Origin: Hugenholtzia roseola DSM 9546
Lineage (GTDB): Bacteria; Bacteroidota; Bacteroidia; Cytophagales; Bernardetiaceae
Assembly (NCBI RefSeq): GCF_000422585.1
Contig: NZ_AUGI01000055.1
Location: 1-48,431 of the forward strand
Reading direction: 5' to 3'
Length of the DNA stretch: 48,431 bases
Shown here: in pieces, positions 33,557-43,072 of the stretch
How the letters are laid out: the number at the start of each line of letters is the position of its first letter
Numbering within the stretch: the first letter of the stretch is position 1
Translations under genes and position numbers: made by a program
The notes under the pieces: model-generated
Databases searched by the model: none
What the model was told of the DNA's origin: nothing
What the model saw: only the letters and a program-made list of their open reading frames with translations

Positions 33557-34224
33557 ACGGCTTTCATAACCCTCGCCGTTGCTTGTATCCGCACAAAAAT
33601 AGCGCGAAGTTATGGCTTGGTACTGCTGCAAATTTTATCTCAATCCAACTTAGGGCAAGGCAATGTCTTGCCCTACAAAGTTCCACAAAAGCGGCTTTTT
33701 ATGTGAAGGTGTTGTTTTTCTCTTGCAGGTGCAAAGCCTTCGACAAGAGAGCGGTCTTTTTTAAGGTTCATTTGCAAAAAATTGTATTTTTTTAAGCCCG
33801 ACTAAAAACATTGTAAGAAAATTAGCGTTATACAAAGAGAAAATAGTAAAAAAATACGCGATAGGAGCGGCTTTTTCTCTCCAAAAAGACATCAAAACGC
33901 GAAAAAAAAGAGAACCTCTTGCGGTTTCCACCGAAAAGTTACACCTACTTTTTCTGCAACGTTCTACAAATCTTGTGCGTAACGTTAAAAAAGACTAACT
34001 TCGCAGCACGCTTAAAGAAACATAGATTTATTCTAAATAAGTCGTTTTTCTTTTCTTAGGAGCGTCTAAAAATCGGTCTATCTAAAAGGCTTTGCACAGC
34101 TTACTTTGTATGGTTCAAAAAGGCAAGTCCCCTGCAAAAGCTATTGTATTTTTCATACTCACGTCATTAAAATCGGCTCTTATTCGGTTTTAATGTACTA
34201 CAATCAACCCAAACCAATCAAAAA
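33557..34224. other. Intergenic region with repeat remnants
   Basis: No gene is supported. CCCTCGCCGTTGCTTGTATC (from 33570) resembles the 4097-4116 spacer repeat. 33632-33690 has a decayed piece of the MITE-like family (AATTTTATCTCAATCC followed by GGGCAAGGCAATGTCTTGCC). A short inverted repeat, TCTCTTG/CAAGAGA, is at 33719 and 33744. The remainder is AT-rich and unremarkable. Confidence 0.55.
33632..33690 (+). repeat. MITE-like family remnant
   Basis: Contains AATTTTATCTCAATCCAAC and the degenerate palindrome GGGCAAGGCAATGTCTTGCCC. Both terminal repeats are lost. Confidence 0.45.
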
Positions 34225-34704
34225 ATGAGACGTTGGACACTACTTTTAACACTGCTATCGCTTGTTTTTCTGCAAACGGCTTGTTTTGAAAAAGATGCCG
34301 AAGAGGTTACTTGTCAGAAAGAAGTAGCAGAAAAACTCACAGGTAGGCACGAAAAGAAATGGCAAGTGGTTTCTTTCAAAGTAGAAAATTCCGAAACTTG
34401 GAATCCTGCCACTATGAAAGAAAGGCTGGTTTTGAATAGCCAAAACGAAGCGAACCTCCTGCAAGAGTTTCAAGACCTCAATGCCAACTATGCCCTCTCT
34501 TGGGAATTTCAGGAAGAAAACAGGCTTTTGGTCTTATACGACCGCAAGACGCAACTCGTTTTTAATACCTTCCAAATAGAAAGCATCGACGAATCGCAGA
34601 TGGTACTTTGGGCGGAGGAAAATTCGCAGTATGCCTGCCAAGATTGTGCCGAATGGAATCAGAAGCCGCAAAAAATCCGTTTGGTGTATCAATTAGTTAG
34701 ATAA
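34225..34704 (+). CDS. Putative lipoprotein
   Basis: 159 residues. The lipobox LQTAC (Cys20) follows a hydrophobic signal. The remainder is a beta-rich domain of about 120 residues with KWQVVSFKVENSETW and CQDC near the C-terminus. It resembles lipocalin-like or DUF-type small lipoproteins of Bacteroidota, but no family is assigned. It probably sits in the periplasm or outer membrane. Confidence 0.75.
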   Translation: MRRWTLLLTLLSLVFLQTACFEKDAEEVTCQKEVAEKLTGRHEKKWQVVSFKVENSETWNPATMKERLVLNSQNEANLLQEFQDLNANYALSWEFQEENRLLVLYDRKTQLVFNTFQIESIDESQMVLWAEENSQYACQDCAEWNQKPQKIRLVYQLVR

Positions 34705-34824
34705 GAGTCATCTTAAAATCCTAAAATCGTTATCCTTATTTTCCACCTATTATGCTATTTCATAGTTCTAAAAAATGTAGGCTACGGATTTTATCTTTTC
34801 TTAGCCCTCCCTTTTCAAGTTCTT

Positions 34825-34858
34825 AAAAACGCCGTTTGTAACACAAACGGCGTTTTTT
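34825..34858. terminator. Strong bidirectional terminator
   Basis: AAAAACGCCGTTTGT (34825-34839) pairs perfectly with ACAAACGGCGTTTTT (34843-34857), with a 3-base loop. It separates the lipoprotein gene from the convergent peptidase gene. Confidence 0.9.
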
Positions 34859-34972
34859 TGTGCCACTTTCCCAAAAGGCTTGTAGCGACAAAGTTAAAAA
34901 ACTTGATTTAAAGAACGTACTAAAACTTCGAATCCTGATAAAAACTTACATGTGTAAAGATTTAGGCTTATT

Positions 34973-37171
34973 CTACTTTTTCAGAACGCTATCCAAATAA
35001 GTCGCTACCTTGCGATACAAATGGATTCTATCCTTGCCCCTGACATTGTGTGGGTGTGAAGGATAAGGAAAATAATCTAATAAAACGCCTTCTTTGATGG
35101 CTTTTTCTACCAATGCAAAAGTATGCTGTGGCACTACGACATCATCTTGCATGCCATGGATAAGCAACAATTTGCCTTTTAGTAGGTGAATTTTATTGAG
35201 CAAACTGGCATTGAGATAGCCCGTTGGATTTTCTTGTGGCGTGTCCATGTATCGCTCGGTGTACATTACCTCGTAAAATTTCCAATCCACAACGGCTCCG
35301 CCTGCTACGCCTACTTTGAAAACGTCAGGGTGTTTGAGCATCAGCGAAGTAGTCATAAAACCACCAAAACTCCAACCAAAAACGCCCATCTTGTCGGTAT
35401 CGACAAAGGGCAAAGTTTTGAGATATTCTACGCCTACCATCTGGTCGGCTACCTCGTTTTCACCCAACTTTCTGTGAATAGACTGCTCGAACTTTGCGCC
35501 ACGATTTGCCGAACCGCGATTGTCGAGTGAAAAGACCACATACCCTTGTTGCGCCATATAGAGCATAAAATAGTCGGCAGCATAGCGAAAACTTTGATTG
35601 ATGAGCTGCAAATGAGGACCGCCATAGACATAAACCATAACGGGATACTTGCGGCTTGGGTCAAAATTTGTCGGCTTTATCAGGCGGCTGTATAGCGTCT
35701 GTCCGTCGGCTGCTTGGTGCGTTTGGATAGAAATTTCGCCGATTTCGTATTTTTCCAAAGGATTTTTAGATTGCTTTACAGTGGCGATACGCTGCCCTGT
35801 TTTTGTATCTAAAAGCAAAGCCTCAAAAGGCACTTCGGGGCTGCTATACGTATCTAAAAGCAAAGTGCCGTCTTGATTGAGCTTGCCCCCATGCACGCCT
35901 GCCTGTGTGGAAAGTTGTGTCGTTTTTCCTGTCGCAATTTCTGAAACAAAAAGATGACTTTCTAAGGGTTTTCCAAAGTTGGCTACATAGAAAACGCGCT
36001 CGCCCTTTGCATCAAAACCCAACAATTCCAAGACCTGCCCTTCTCCCTGACTAACGGCACGAATGAGTTTGCCTTCGGTATCGTATAGATAAAGATGATT
36101 AAAACCATTGCGCTCACTTTGTACCAAAAATTGATTTGGATTTTGGGGTAAAAAAGCGAGGGGGTGCTGCGGCTCTACCCATTCTGTGTCGTTTTCTTTA
36201 AAGAGTTCTTTCAGGAATTTACCATTTTGGGCATCATACACGCGCCATGCAGCCTCATCTTGCGCTCGATTGACGACTGCCAAATAGATTTTTTTGCCGT
36301 CAGGACTCCACGTAAGATTGGTTAGGTACTGTTCAGAAGGCTCGCCTGTTTGCAAATAGACCGTTTTTTGACTCTTGACATCAAAAACGCCTATCGTAAC
36401 CTGCTGACTTGTTGCCCCTGCCATGGGGTATTTGATAGGTGCGTGCGTAGCCGTAGCGGGAGCGTAGTCTGCAAGCGGATAGCTCGTTACGCCGCTTTGG
36501 TCTATGCGCGAAAACGCCAACTTGCTGCCATCTGGCGACCAAAAAGTGCCTTTTGTGATGCCAAATTCGCTTCTATGCGCTGCCTCGCCATAAGAAATTT
36601 CGAGCGACCCATCTTTGCTTACCGCCATCTGGTTTCCATTTTGGGCGATAAAAAGGTTGTAATTTTTGGTATAAGCCACTGCACCACTTTTGGCATAGTC
36701 TTTATTTTCTGCGCCGCTCTCTATTTGTGTTAGGGTTTCGATGCTTTTGGTATCGATTTGATAGCTTAGATAGAGATTATCATTTTCAAACCTAATTTCA
36801 TTTTTGCTTGCCCAAACAAACTGCGGATAGGTGAGCAAAGGCTTCCTACCTGTGCCTGCCAAAATCTGACTCAAATCTTCGAAGGTGAACAAAAGTTCGG
36901 TTTTGCCCTTGTCGTCTATCTGCATCAGTCCTTTTTCATAGTCGAGGTATGAAATAAAATTCGTTTCAGGGCGTGCCTGCGTGCTATAAACCGCTTCGGG
37001 GTAGAGCAAATGATTGGTTACAATCTCTTCGAGTGTCAATTTTTTCTTCTCTGTTTGCGCCGTAAGGGTTTGTGCCTCTACTTGCTGCAAAGAAACAGAG
37101 CCTAACAAAGTGGTGGCGCAAATGCAAAGGGCAGAAAACGCCAACTTTTTTGTACGATTTTTTAGATTCAT
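34973..37171 (-). CDS. Dipeptidyl peptidase IV (S9B)
   Basis: 732 residues, full length. It has a signal peptide at the N-terminus (FSALCICATTLLGSVSLQQV), an eight-bladed propeller region, then the alpha/beta hydrolase domain. Catalytic residues are Ser601 in FGWSFGGFM, Asp676 in HGMQDDVV and His708 in SHPHNVRGKDR. It removes X-Pro dipeptides from peptide N-termini in the periplasm or outside. The frame is intact, in contrast with the prolyl oligopeptidase of this window. Confidence 0.95.
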   Translation of the reverse strand: MNLKNRTKKLAFSALCICATTLLGSVSLQQVEAQTLTAQTEKKKLTLEEIVTNHLLYPEAVYSTQARPETNFISYLDYEKGLMQIDDKGKTELLFTFEDLSQILAGTGRKPLLTYPQFVWASKNEIRFENDNLYLSYQIDTKSIETLTQIESGAENKDYAKSGAVAYTKNYNLFIAQNGNQMAVSKDGSLEISYGEAAHRSEFGITKGTFWSPDGSKLAFSRIDQSGVTSYPLADYAPATATHAPIKYPMAGATSQQVTIGVFDVKSQKTVYLQTGEPSEQYLTNLTWSPDGKKIYLAVVNRAQDEAAWRVYDAQNGKFLKELFKENDTEWVEPQHPLAFLPQNPNQFLVQSERNGFNHLYLYDTEGKLIRAVSQGEGQVLELLGFDAKGERVFYVANFGKPLESHLFVSEIATGKTTQLSTQAGVHGGKLNQDGTLLLDTYSSPEVPFEALLLDTKTGQRIATVKQSKNPLEKYEIGEISIQTHQAADGQTLYSRLIKPTNFDPSRKYPVMVYVYGGPHLQLINQSFRYAADYFMLYMAQQGYVVFSLDNRGSANRGAKFEQSIHRKLGENEVADQMVGVEYLKTLPFVDTDKMGVFGWSFGGFMTTSLMLKHPDVFKVGVAGGAVVDWKFYEVMYTERYMDTPQENPTGYLNASLLNKIHLLKGKLLLIHGMQDDVVVPQHTFALVEKAIKEGVLLDYFPYPSHPHNVRGKDRIHLYRKVATYLDSVLKK

Positions 37172-37201
37172 CTTTAATTAGTTAGAAATATAGTTGAAGG
37201 T

Positions 37202-37630
37202 TTAAAGCGAGCGATACATCTTCACATGGGGGATTCCCACTTCGAGGAAGGTATCGCCTACGGCTTGGTAGTTTAATTTTTGATAAAAAGAAAATGCCAC
37301 CTGACGCACATGTGCCTCCACATAGTCATAACCCTGCGCTTTTGCCCATTGGTGAGCCGCTTGAAGAAGTTTAGAGCCATAACCGCTTGCCTGCTGTTGA
37401 GGTCTTACGGCTACCTGTCGCATTTTCAACTTTGTATCAGAAAGTGGTTTTAGAATGAGTGTCGCAAGCACTTCGCCCTGCTCTTCCCAAATACAATGAA
37501 AGCTATCGGCTTCTTGGTCTAATTCTTCTTTTGTAAAATCTAAGCCAAGCGGTAGGCGCAAGACCTCGCGCCGCAAGGCTACGGCTTGCTTGTATTGAGG
37601 GCTTTGATGGGGTACGGTTCGAAATGACAT
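37202..37630 (-). CDS. GNAT-family N-acetyltransferase
   Basis: 142 residues from MSFRTVPHQSPQYK; the ORF extends to 37657. Motif A is MRQVAVRPQQQASGYGSKLL (acetyl-CoA binding), followed by AKAQGYDYVEAHVRQVAFSFY and a C-terminal NYQAVGDTFLEVGIPHVKM. The substrate is unknown. It is 30 bases downstream of dipeptidyl peptidase on the same strand, with the DUF4286 gene behind it. Confidence 0.85.
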   Translation of the reverse strand: MSFRTVPHQSPQYKQAVALRREVLRLPLGLDFTKEELDQEADSFHCIWEEQGEVLATLILKPLSDTKLKMRQVAVRPQQQASGYGSKLLQAAHQWAKAQGYDYVEAHVRQVAFSFYQKLNYQAVGDTFLEVGIPHVKMYRSL

Positions 37631-37710
37631 ACAGTTTTGCGTAAGAATTGGATACAAAAGCCGCCTATCAAAGAGATAAGCAGAGATAAGCGACTCTTTT
37701 TGATAACGCT

Positions 37711-38016
37711 TTAAACGACTTCTAAAATACTTCGGAAGGCGACAAATTTGCCTTTATATTTTTCGTTGGTCTTGGCTTGCAGCGCAGGGGCGGCATTTTT
37801 TTGGTAGGATTCCAAATCTGCCAGCGTCTTGCAGGTGTATTGTATGGCGTAGGTAGTGCCTTGTGCCTCGGCACTTTCGGTGAGCAGGCGCAGCATTTTG
37901 TTTTCGGTAAAATAGCCTGTCTGCATCACTTCGGGGATATGTACCGCCTTCATCCATTCGAGCCACTCCTGATGTACCTCGTCGGCGATATTGATGGTTA
38001 CGTTGTAAATAATCAT
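37711..38016 (-). CDS. DUF4286 family protein
   Basis: 101 residues from MIIYNVTINIADEVHQEW. The pattern (EWMKAVHIPEVMQTGYF, then TYAIQYTCKTLADLESY) matches DUF4286, a small family of unknown function frequent in Bacteroidota. The ORF extension to 38136 is not conserved. Confidence 0.85.
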   Translation of the reverse strand: MIIYNVTINIADEVHQEWLEWMKAVHIPEVMQTGYFTENKMLRLLTESAEAQGTTYAIQYTCKTLADLESYQKNAAPALQAKTNEKYKGKFVAFRSILEVV

Positions 38017-38219
38017 AGTTGAAGAAGAGAAGTATCGAATCAATAGAAAAAACAAAGAAGGCACTTTTTGGGCAAACTGCCAAAAAAAGGGGCGTTTTTT
38101 GGGAAGGGATTTAGCTTTTAGTAATCGTAAAGCCACCGTCTTTTCATAAGAAAATATTTATATAATTTCAAAAAAATAATCTTATTTTAATAAAAATATT
38201 CTAATAGATACGATACAAA

Positions 38220-38255
38220 AAAAACAACCCCCTACCAAAAGTAGGGGGCTGTTTG
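38220..38255 (-). terminator. Terminator of the tetR-RND operon
   Basis: AAACAACCCCCTAC (38222-38235) pairs with GTAGGGGGCTGTTT (38241-38254), with one mismatch, and a run of A on the plus strand gives a T tract on the minus strand. It lies 48 bases past the permease stop. Confidence 0.8.
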
Positions 38256-38302
38256 TGTAAAGACTAAAAACCTACAAAGTTTGCGTTAGATATTGCGAAC
38301 CC

Positions 38303-41300
38303 TTACGCAATGGGTTCTTTTCGCGGTTCTGTGTTGGGATTTTTGGGTTCTACTTCGGGCGTTTGGACAACAAAAGGCTTGCTTTTGGGTGCGAAAAGAC
38401 GCGCCAACTTATCTGCCAAAAGGTACATCACAGGTACAATGACCAAGGTAAGGAAGGTGGCGAAGACCAAGCCGAAAATTACCGTCCAAGCCATAGGTCC
38501 CCAGAAGATGGCGTTGTCGCCGCCCATGTAAATATCGGGGTCGAAGCTGGCATAGAACTTAAAGAAGTCGATGTTTAGCCCTATCGCCAAAGGCACTAAG
38601 CCCAAAACAGTCGTGATGGCGGTAAGCAAGACAGGGCGCAAGCGTGTATAACCCCCTTCTACCAAGACTTCAATTAGGTCGGCATCAGAGAGAAACTCGC
38701 CTTCCTCTAAGCCCCTTTCCTCGCGCTTGCGCTGCCTGACCGAATCGGTGTAGTCTATCAATACGATAGCGTTATTTACCACAACGCCCGCCAAAGAGAT
38801 AATCCCGATACCCGTCATGATGATAACAAAGTTCATATTGAAGATAGCCAATCCTAAGAATACGCCAATGGTACTCAAAAGCACCGAAGTCATGACGATA
38901 AAGGGCTTGACTAAGGAATTGAACTGCATGACCAAAAGCAAAAAGATGGCACTCACCGCAATCAAAAGCGCGTTGCGAAGGAAAAGAAACGACTTTTGTT
39001 GTTCTTCCTGCTCACCTGTGAATTTCCACTGATAGCCTTCGGGCATCGGATAGGTAGCTAATAGCGTCTTGATTTGCTCGACAATTTCGTTGGCATTGTA
39101 ACCTTCCACTACATTCGAGCCAATGGCAATCATACGCTTCAAATCTTTGCGCTTAATAGAGCCAAAAGAAGAACTATAATCTACGGTCGCGACTGCCGAA
39201 ATGGGAATTTGACGGTACTGCCCCCTATTGTCGCGAAACGTAATGACTTGGTTCATCAAGGTAGAAAGATTGTAGCGATACTTTTCCTCCAAACGCAATT
39301 GGATAGGATAATCTTCGTCTTTGTCTTTAAACTTGGAAACCTCCTTGCCATAAATTGCCGTCCGCAAGGTAGTGGCAATGGTGAAAGTAGAAAGTCCGTA
39401 CAAACGCGCCTTATCTCTATCGATGGTAAGCAAGAGTTCGGGCTTACCCGTTTCAGCATCTAACTCTAAATTGTCTATGCCTGCGATACCTTCCCTATCG
39501 ATAAAGGCTTTGATATTTTCCGATACTTCTACTAATTTGGTGTAGTCATCACCCGTAACTTCGATATTGATAGGCTTGCCCACAGGCGGTCCTTCTCTAT
39601 TTTTTTCGGTCTTGATGGTAATGCCTGACACGTTTTTGACGCTTTCGGCTAATTTTTTCATCACATCAGAAGTAGCTACCTCGCCTCTTAGCTCGAAATC
39701 TACGAAGGCTACCGCAATTCGCGCCTTATTGGGCGTTGCGCCCCCTGCGCTACCCATTGCCTGATTGGGGTCGCCCGAACCTGCACCGACATTGGTAATG
39801 ACCGATTTGATAATGCCCTTGTAGGGTTCGAGGGTCTGATAGATAATTTTTTCCACTTCTTTTGCCTTTGCGTCCATCGTATAAATATCCGTACCCAAAG
39901 GAGCTTCCATGTACATATACACAAAAAGCGGCTCATTAGAAGGGAAAAGCTCTACTTTCGGCTGACGCAATCCCACTAAAAAGATACTTCCAAAAAGCAA
40001 GAAGAACATCGAAACAAAGAGAAAATAAGGCGTTCTGCCCTTTAAAGCAAAACTAAGCAAGCGCAAATACAAGCCTTCCACAACGGTAAGCACCTTATCC
40101 TGAAAAGCATGTGCCAAAGGCGAAAGCACATAGACATTGCCCAGCGCAATAAGCGCGTAAGTCATCAAAAGGTTAGGAACGGTATAAGTGTCGTTGATAA
40201 AATAAAGCGGCAGAGCCAAACCCATGGCGACCAAACTGCTCACTAAAATTCCTTTGTTGATGGTCTTTTTCGTGCCTTTGCTGCTCGTGCGCATAAACGC
40301 CTTAGCAAACACAGGATTGATAACCAAGCCTACAAAAAGCGAAGATGCCAGTACAATAATCAGCGTAATGGGCAGGTATTTCATAAATTCGCCCAAGATA
40401 CCGCCCCAAAAAGCCAGCGGCACAAAGGCAGCCAACGTAGTGGCAGTAGAAGCGATAATCGGAATCGCCACCTCGCCCACACCATATTTGGCGGCTTCAA
40501 AAGGGGTATAGCCCTGCTCCATAAGGCGATAGGTATTTTCCACTACCACAATCGCATTATCTACCAGCATACCCAAAGCCAGAATAAGGGCAAAAAGCAC
40601 AATCATATTGATAGTAACGCCCATCATATTCAAGACCAAAAAGGAAAGGAACATAGAAAGCGGAATGGCAACCCCTACTAAGGAGGCATTGCGAAGCCCT
40701 AAGAAAAAGAGAAGCACGCCCACTACCAAAAGTACGCCCGAAATGATGTTGTTTTCCAAATTGGCGATTTGCTTTTTGATGTTTTCCGACTGGTCGTTGG
40801 TGCTAACAATCTTCAAACCCGAAGGGAAACGCTCTTTTTGGGCTTTCTCTAAAATAAGGGCAATCTGCTCGGCAGCACTGATAAGGTTTGCACCACTGCG
40901 CTTTTTCACTTTGAGCGAAATAACAGGCTTGCTATCCTGCTGCATCTCATCACCCTTAGCCAAACGCGCAATACTTTTGCGCTCTACGTAATTATCGCTC
41001 ACCTTTGCCACATCTTTGAGATAAACGGCATCGGCGTTTTCTGATTTTACGATAATGGTTTCAATTTCTTTGACCTTCGAAAACTCACCATCTACGCGCA
41101 AAGAGCGGCGATAGCCCGAATTGAGAATTTCGCCTCCCGAAGCCGTTAGGTTTTCGCTGGCAATGGCATTTTCAATGTCCGAAAAAGCCACTTTTCGCGC
41201 CGCCATTTCATGCAAATTGGCGTTGATTTGAATTTCACGCTCCAAATCGCCTGTGATATCTACTTCCGAAATTTCGGGCAGAGCCTCCATTTCATCTTGC

Positions 41301-41809
41301 AAATATTCAGCATACTCTTTGAGCTTCGAAATTTCGAAATCGCCCGATAAGTTAATCTCTACGATAGGAATTTCGGAAAGGTCGAGTTCCATGACCGTCG
41401 GTTCGGTATCTAAATCGTTGGGCAAATCCTTTTTAGACTTATCTACGGCATCTTTGGTATCTGTTACGGCTTTGCTGATTTGCACGTCTTCATTAAATTC
41501 TACCACAATCGCCGAAGCGTCTTGCACCGAAGTAGAAGTAATTTTCTTGACCCCTTTCAAAGATTTCAACTCTTTTTCTATGGGGCGGCTAATCAGGTTT
41601 TCAATATCCACAGGCGAATTGCCGGGATAGACCGTTTGCACATACACCGTCGGCATCTTGATTTCTGGAAACTGCTCCTTAGGCATGCCAATGTAAGCCA
41701 TCAGACCCGCCACCACGATAATCGCCGTCAGGATAAAAACACTCGTGGCATTGCTTAGGGAAAAGGTAGAAAGCCCGAAAGTTTTGAGTTGGGGTTGTTT
41801 TTCCGACAT
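38303..41809 (-). CDS. RND efflux permease, second system
   Basis: 1168 residues, the last gene of the tetR-tolC-adaptor-permease unit. RND landmarks are QFPEIKMPTVYVQTVYPG in the porter start and LVDNAIVVVEN in TM4. The second acidic residue of the canonical VDD relay is replaced by Asn. TM10 has SLAGVVVNNAIVLIDY. The long C-terminal half includes an extra hydrophobic segment around 525-560. It forms a proton-driven pump with the adaptor and TolC partner encoded upstream; the substrate is unknown. Confidence 0.93.
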   Translation of the reverse strand: MSEKQPQLKTFGLSTFSLSNATSVFILTAIIVVAGLMAYIGMPKEQFPEIKMPTVYVQTVYPGNSPVDIENLISRPIEKELKSLKGVKKITSTSVQDASAIVVEFNEDVQISKAVTDTKDAVDKSKKDLPNDLDTEPTVMELDLSEIPIVEINLSGDFEISKLKEYAEYLQDEMEALPEISEVDITGDLEREIQINANLHEMAARKVAFSDIENAIASENLTASGGEILNSGYRRSLRVDGEFSKVKEIETIIVKSENADAVYLKDVAKVSDNYVERKSIARLAKGDEMQQDSKPVISLKVKKRSGANLISAAEQIALILEKAQKERFPSGLKIVSTNDQSENIKKQIANLENNIISGVLLVVGVLLFFLGLRNASLVGVAIPLSMFLSFLVLNMMGVTINMIVLFALILALGMLVDNAIVVVENTYRLMEQGYTPFEAAKYGVGEVAIPIIASTATTLAAFVPLAFWGGILGEFMKYLPITLIIVLASSLFVGLVINPVFAKAFMRTSSKGTKKTINKGILVSSLVAMGLALPLYFINDTYTVPNLLMTYALIALGNVYVLSPLAHAFQDKVLTVVEGLYLRLLSFALKGRTPYFLFVSMFFLLFGSIFLVGLRQPKVELFPSNEPLFVYMYMEAPLGTDIYTMDAKAKEVEKIIYQTLEPYKGIIKSVITNVGAGSGDPNQAMGSAGGATPNKARIAVAFVDFELRGEVATSDVMKKLAESVKNVSGITIKTEKNREGPPVGKPINIEVTGDDYTKLVEVSENIKAFIDREGIAGIDNLELDAETGKPELLLTIDRDKARLYGLSTFTIATTLRTAIYGKEVSKFKDKDEDYPIQLRLEEKYRYNLSTLMNQVITFRDNRGQYRQIPISAVATVDYSSSFGSIKRKDLKRMIAIGSNVVEGYNANEIVEQIKTLLATYPMPEGYQWKFTGEQEEQQKSFLFLRNALLIAVSAIFLLLVMQFNSLVKPFIVMTSVLLSTIGVFLGLAIFNMNFVIIMTGIGIISLAGVVVNNAIVLIDYTDSVRQRKREERGLEEGEFLSDADLIEVLVEGGYTRLRPVLLTAITTVLGLVPLAIGLNIDFFKFYASFDPDIYMGGDNAIFWGPMAWTVIFGLVFATFLTLVIVPVMYLLADKLARLFAPKSKPFVVQTPEVEPKNPNTEPRKEPIA

Positions 41810-41869
41810 AAAATTTGAAAAATAATAAGGTTGGAATCTATATGCAAAAGTGTGAGAAAGAGGCTACTT

Positions 41870-43003
41870 TCAGAGGCGCAAGACATCGCCTGTAATGACC
41901 TCGTTGTAGCCCTTGACTATCACCTGCTCACTACCCGTCAAGCCACTCTTGATGAGCGTCTGTCCGTCGTAGGAAATACCTGTTTCTACCACCACTTTTT
42001 TGGCAAGCATTTCACTGCCTTGCTTTTCGGCGATATAAAGGAACTTATTGCCATCTGTACCTAACTGCACCACGTTGGTAGGCACCACGACGGCATCTTT
42101 TTGGGTAAAGTCATTGATTTTAACCGTCGTTACGGCATTGGGTTTGAAGTTGCCATCTTTGTTGTTGATGTCAATTTGAATCGTAAAGGTGCGATTGGTA
42201 GGATTGATGGCTTGGCTCACGAAAGAGATTTTTTCCTTCTGCTCTACATTCATGGCAGGCATCGAAACCGTGACCTCATCACCTTTATTGACATCGGCAA
42301 GATAGGCTTCCGAAACCTCCGCCGTTACAGTTACTTGGCTCAAATTGACAATTCTAACCATCGGCGACATGGGGCTTCCTATTTCGCCTTGTTTGGCAAA
42401 AACGGCATCAATCACGCCCGAAATAGGGGCAGTAACGACGGCTTTCCCCATTTGGGTCTTCAAAGCGAGGATATTTTTTTCCAAGCTCTCCTTCTGGTTT
42501 TTGGCTTGTAGGTATTCTATTTCCGAGCCGATATTTTGTTTCCAAAGGTTTTGGCGTTTTTCAAAGAGCGTATTGGCAAGTTCTAAGCGCGTTTCTAATT
42601 CCGCAATTTGGGTTTGCAGAAGGCTCTGGTCGAGGATAGCGATAGTCTGCCCTGCGCTTACATTCTGCCCTTCTTTTACCAAAACAGACTTGATAACGCC
42701 CTGCATTTCAGGCATGACGTTGATGTTTTGGTCAGATTCTACCGTACCCTGCACTTCTATAAAGTGTAGAAATTCTGTCTTGGCAAGTGGCAATAGCTCT
42801 ACAAGTTTGCGCGTCTGCGTTTTTTCTTCTGCACCCGCTCCTACTTCGCGCTCTAAGGCGGCAATTTCTTGTTGGAGCGTAACTAAGGCTTTTTTCTTTT
42901 CTGCAAGGAGCGTTTGTTTGTCTTTGCCTTCGCTTGAACAAGCCCAAAGACTAAGCGCAAGAAAGGCAAGGCTAAGGAAAGTAAGATAAGAACGGCGTTT
43001 CAT
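41870..43003 (-). CDS. RND efflux periplasmic adaptor, lipoprotein
   Basis: 377 residues. A lipobox WACSSEG (Cys22) anchors it in the inner membrane. A helical start (about 30-60) is followed by a lipoyl half (VMPEMQGVIKSVLVKEGQNV), a coiled-coil hairpin with an IAELETRLELANTL stretch, the second lipoyl half (VTAPISGVIDAVFAKQGEIG) and barrel domains. It is separated from the permease by 60 bases and from tolC by 69, so it is probably co-transcribed. Confidence 0.92.
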   Translation of the reverse strand: MKRRSYLTFLSLAFLALSLWACSSEGKDKQTLLAEKKKALVTLQQEIAALEREVGAGAEEKTQTRKLVELLPLAKTEFLHFIEVQGTVESDQNINVMPEMQGVIKSVLVKEGQNVSAGQTIAILDQSLLQTQIAELETRLELANTLFEKRQNLWKQNIGSEIEYLQAKNQKESLEKNILALKTQMGKAVVTAPISGVIDAVFAKQGEIGSPMSPMVRIVNLSQVTVTAEVSEAYLADVNKGDEVTVSMPAMNVEQKEKISFVSQAINPTNRTFTIQIDINNKDGNFKPNAVTTVKINDFTQKDAVVVPTNVVQLGTDGNKFLYIAEKQGSEMLAKKVVVETGISYDGQTLIKSGLTGSEQVIVKGYNEVITGDVLRL

Positions 43004-43072
43004 ATAGGAATGGGAAAAAGTCGAGTGGAGTTTGGGGAAAATAAAAGAAGCAAGAAAACAAGAGAAAAGCGT

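Noticed and set aside
33583-33795. Small secreted protein
   Set aside because: The frame covers repeat remnants and has no family features or convincing start.
34925-34972. tRNA-like fragment (TTCGAATCC motif)
   Set aside because: No cloverleaf arms can be drawn around it.
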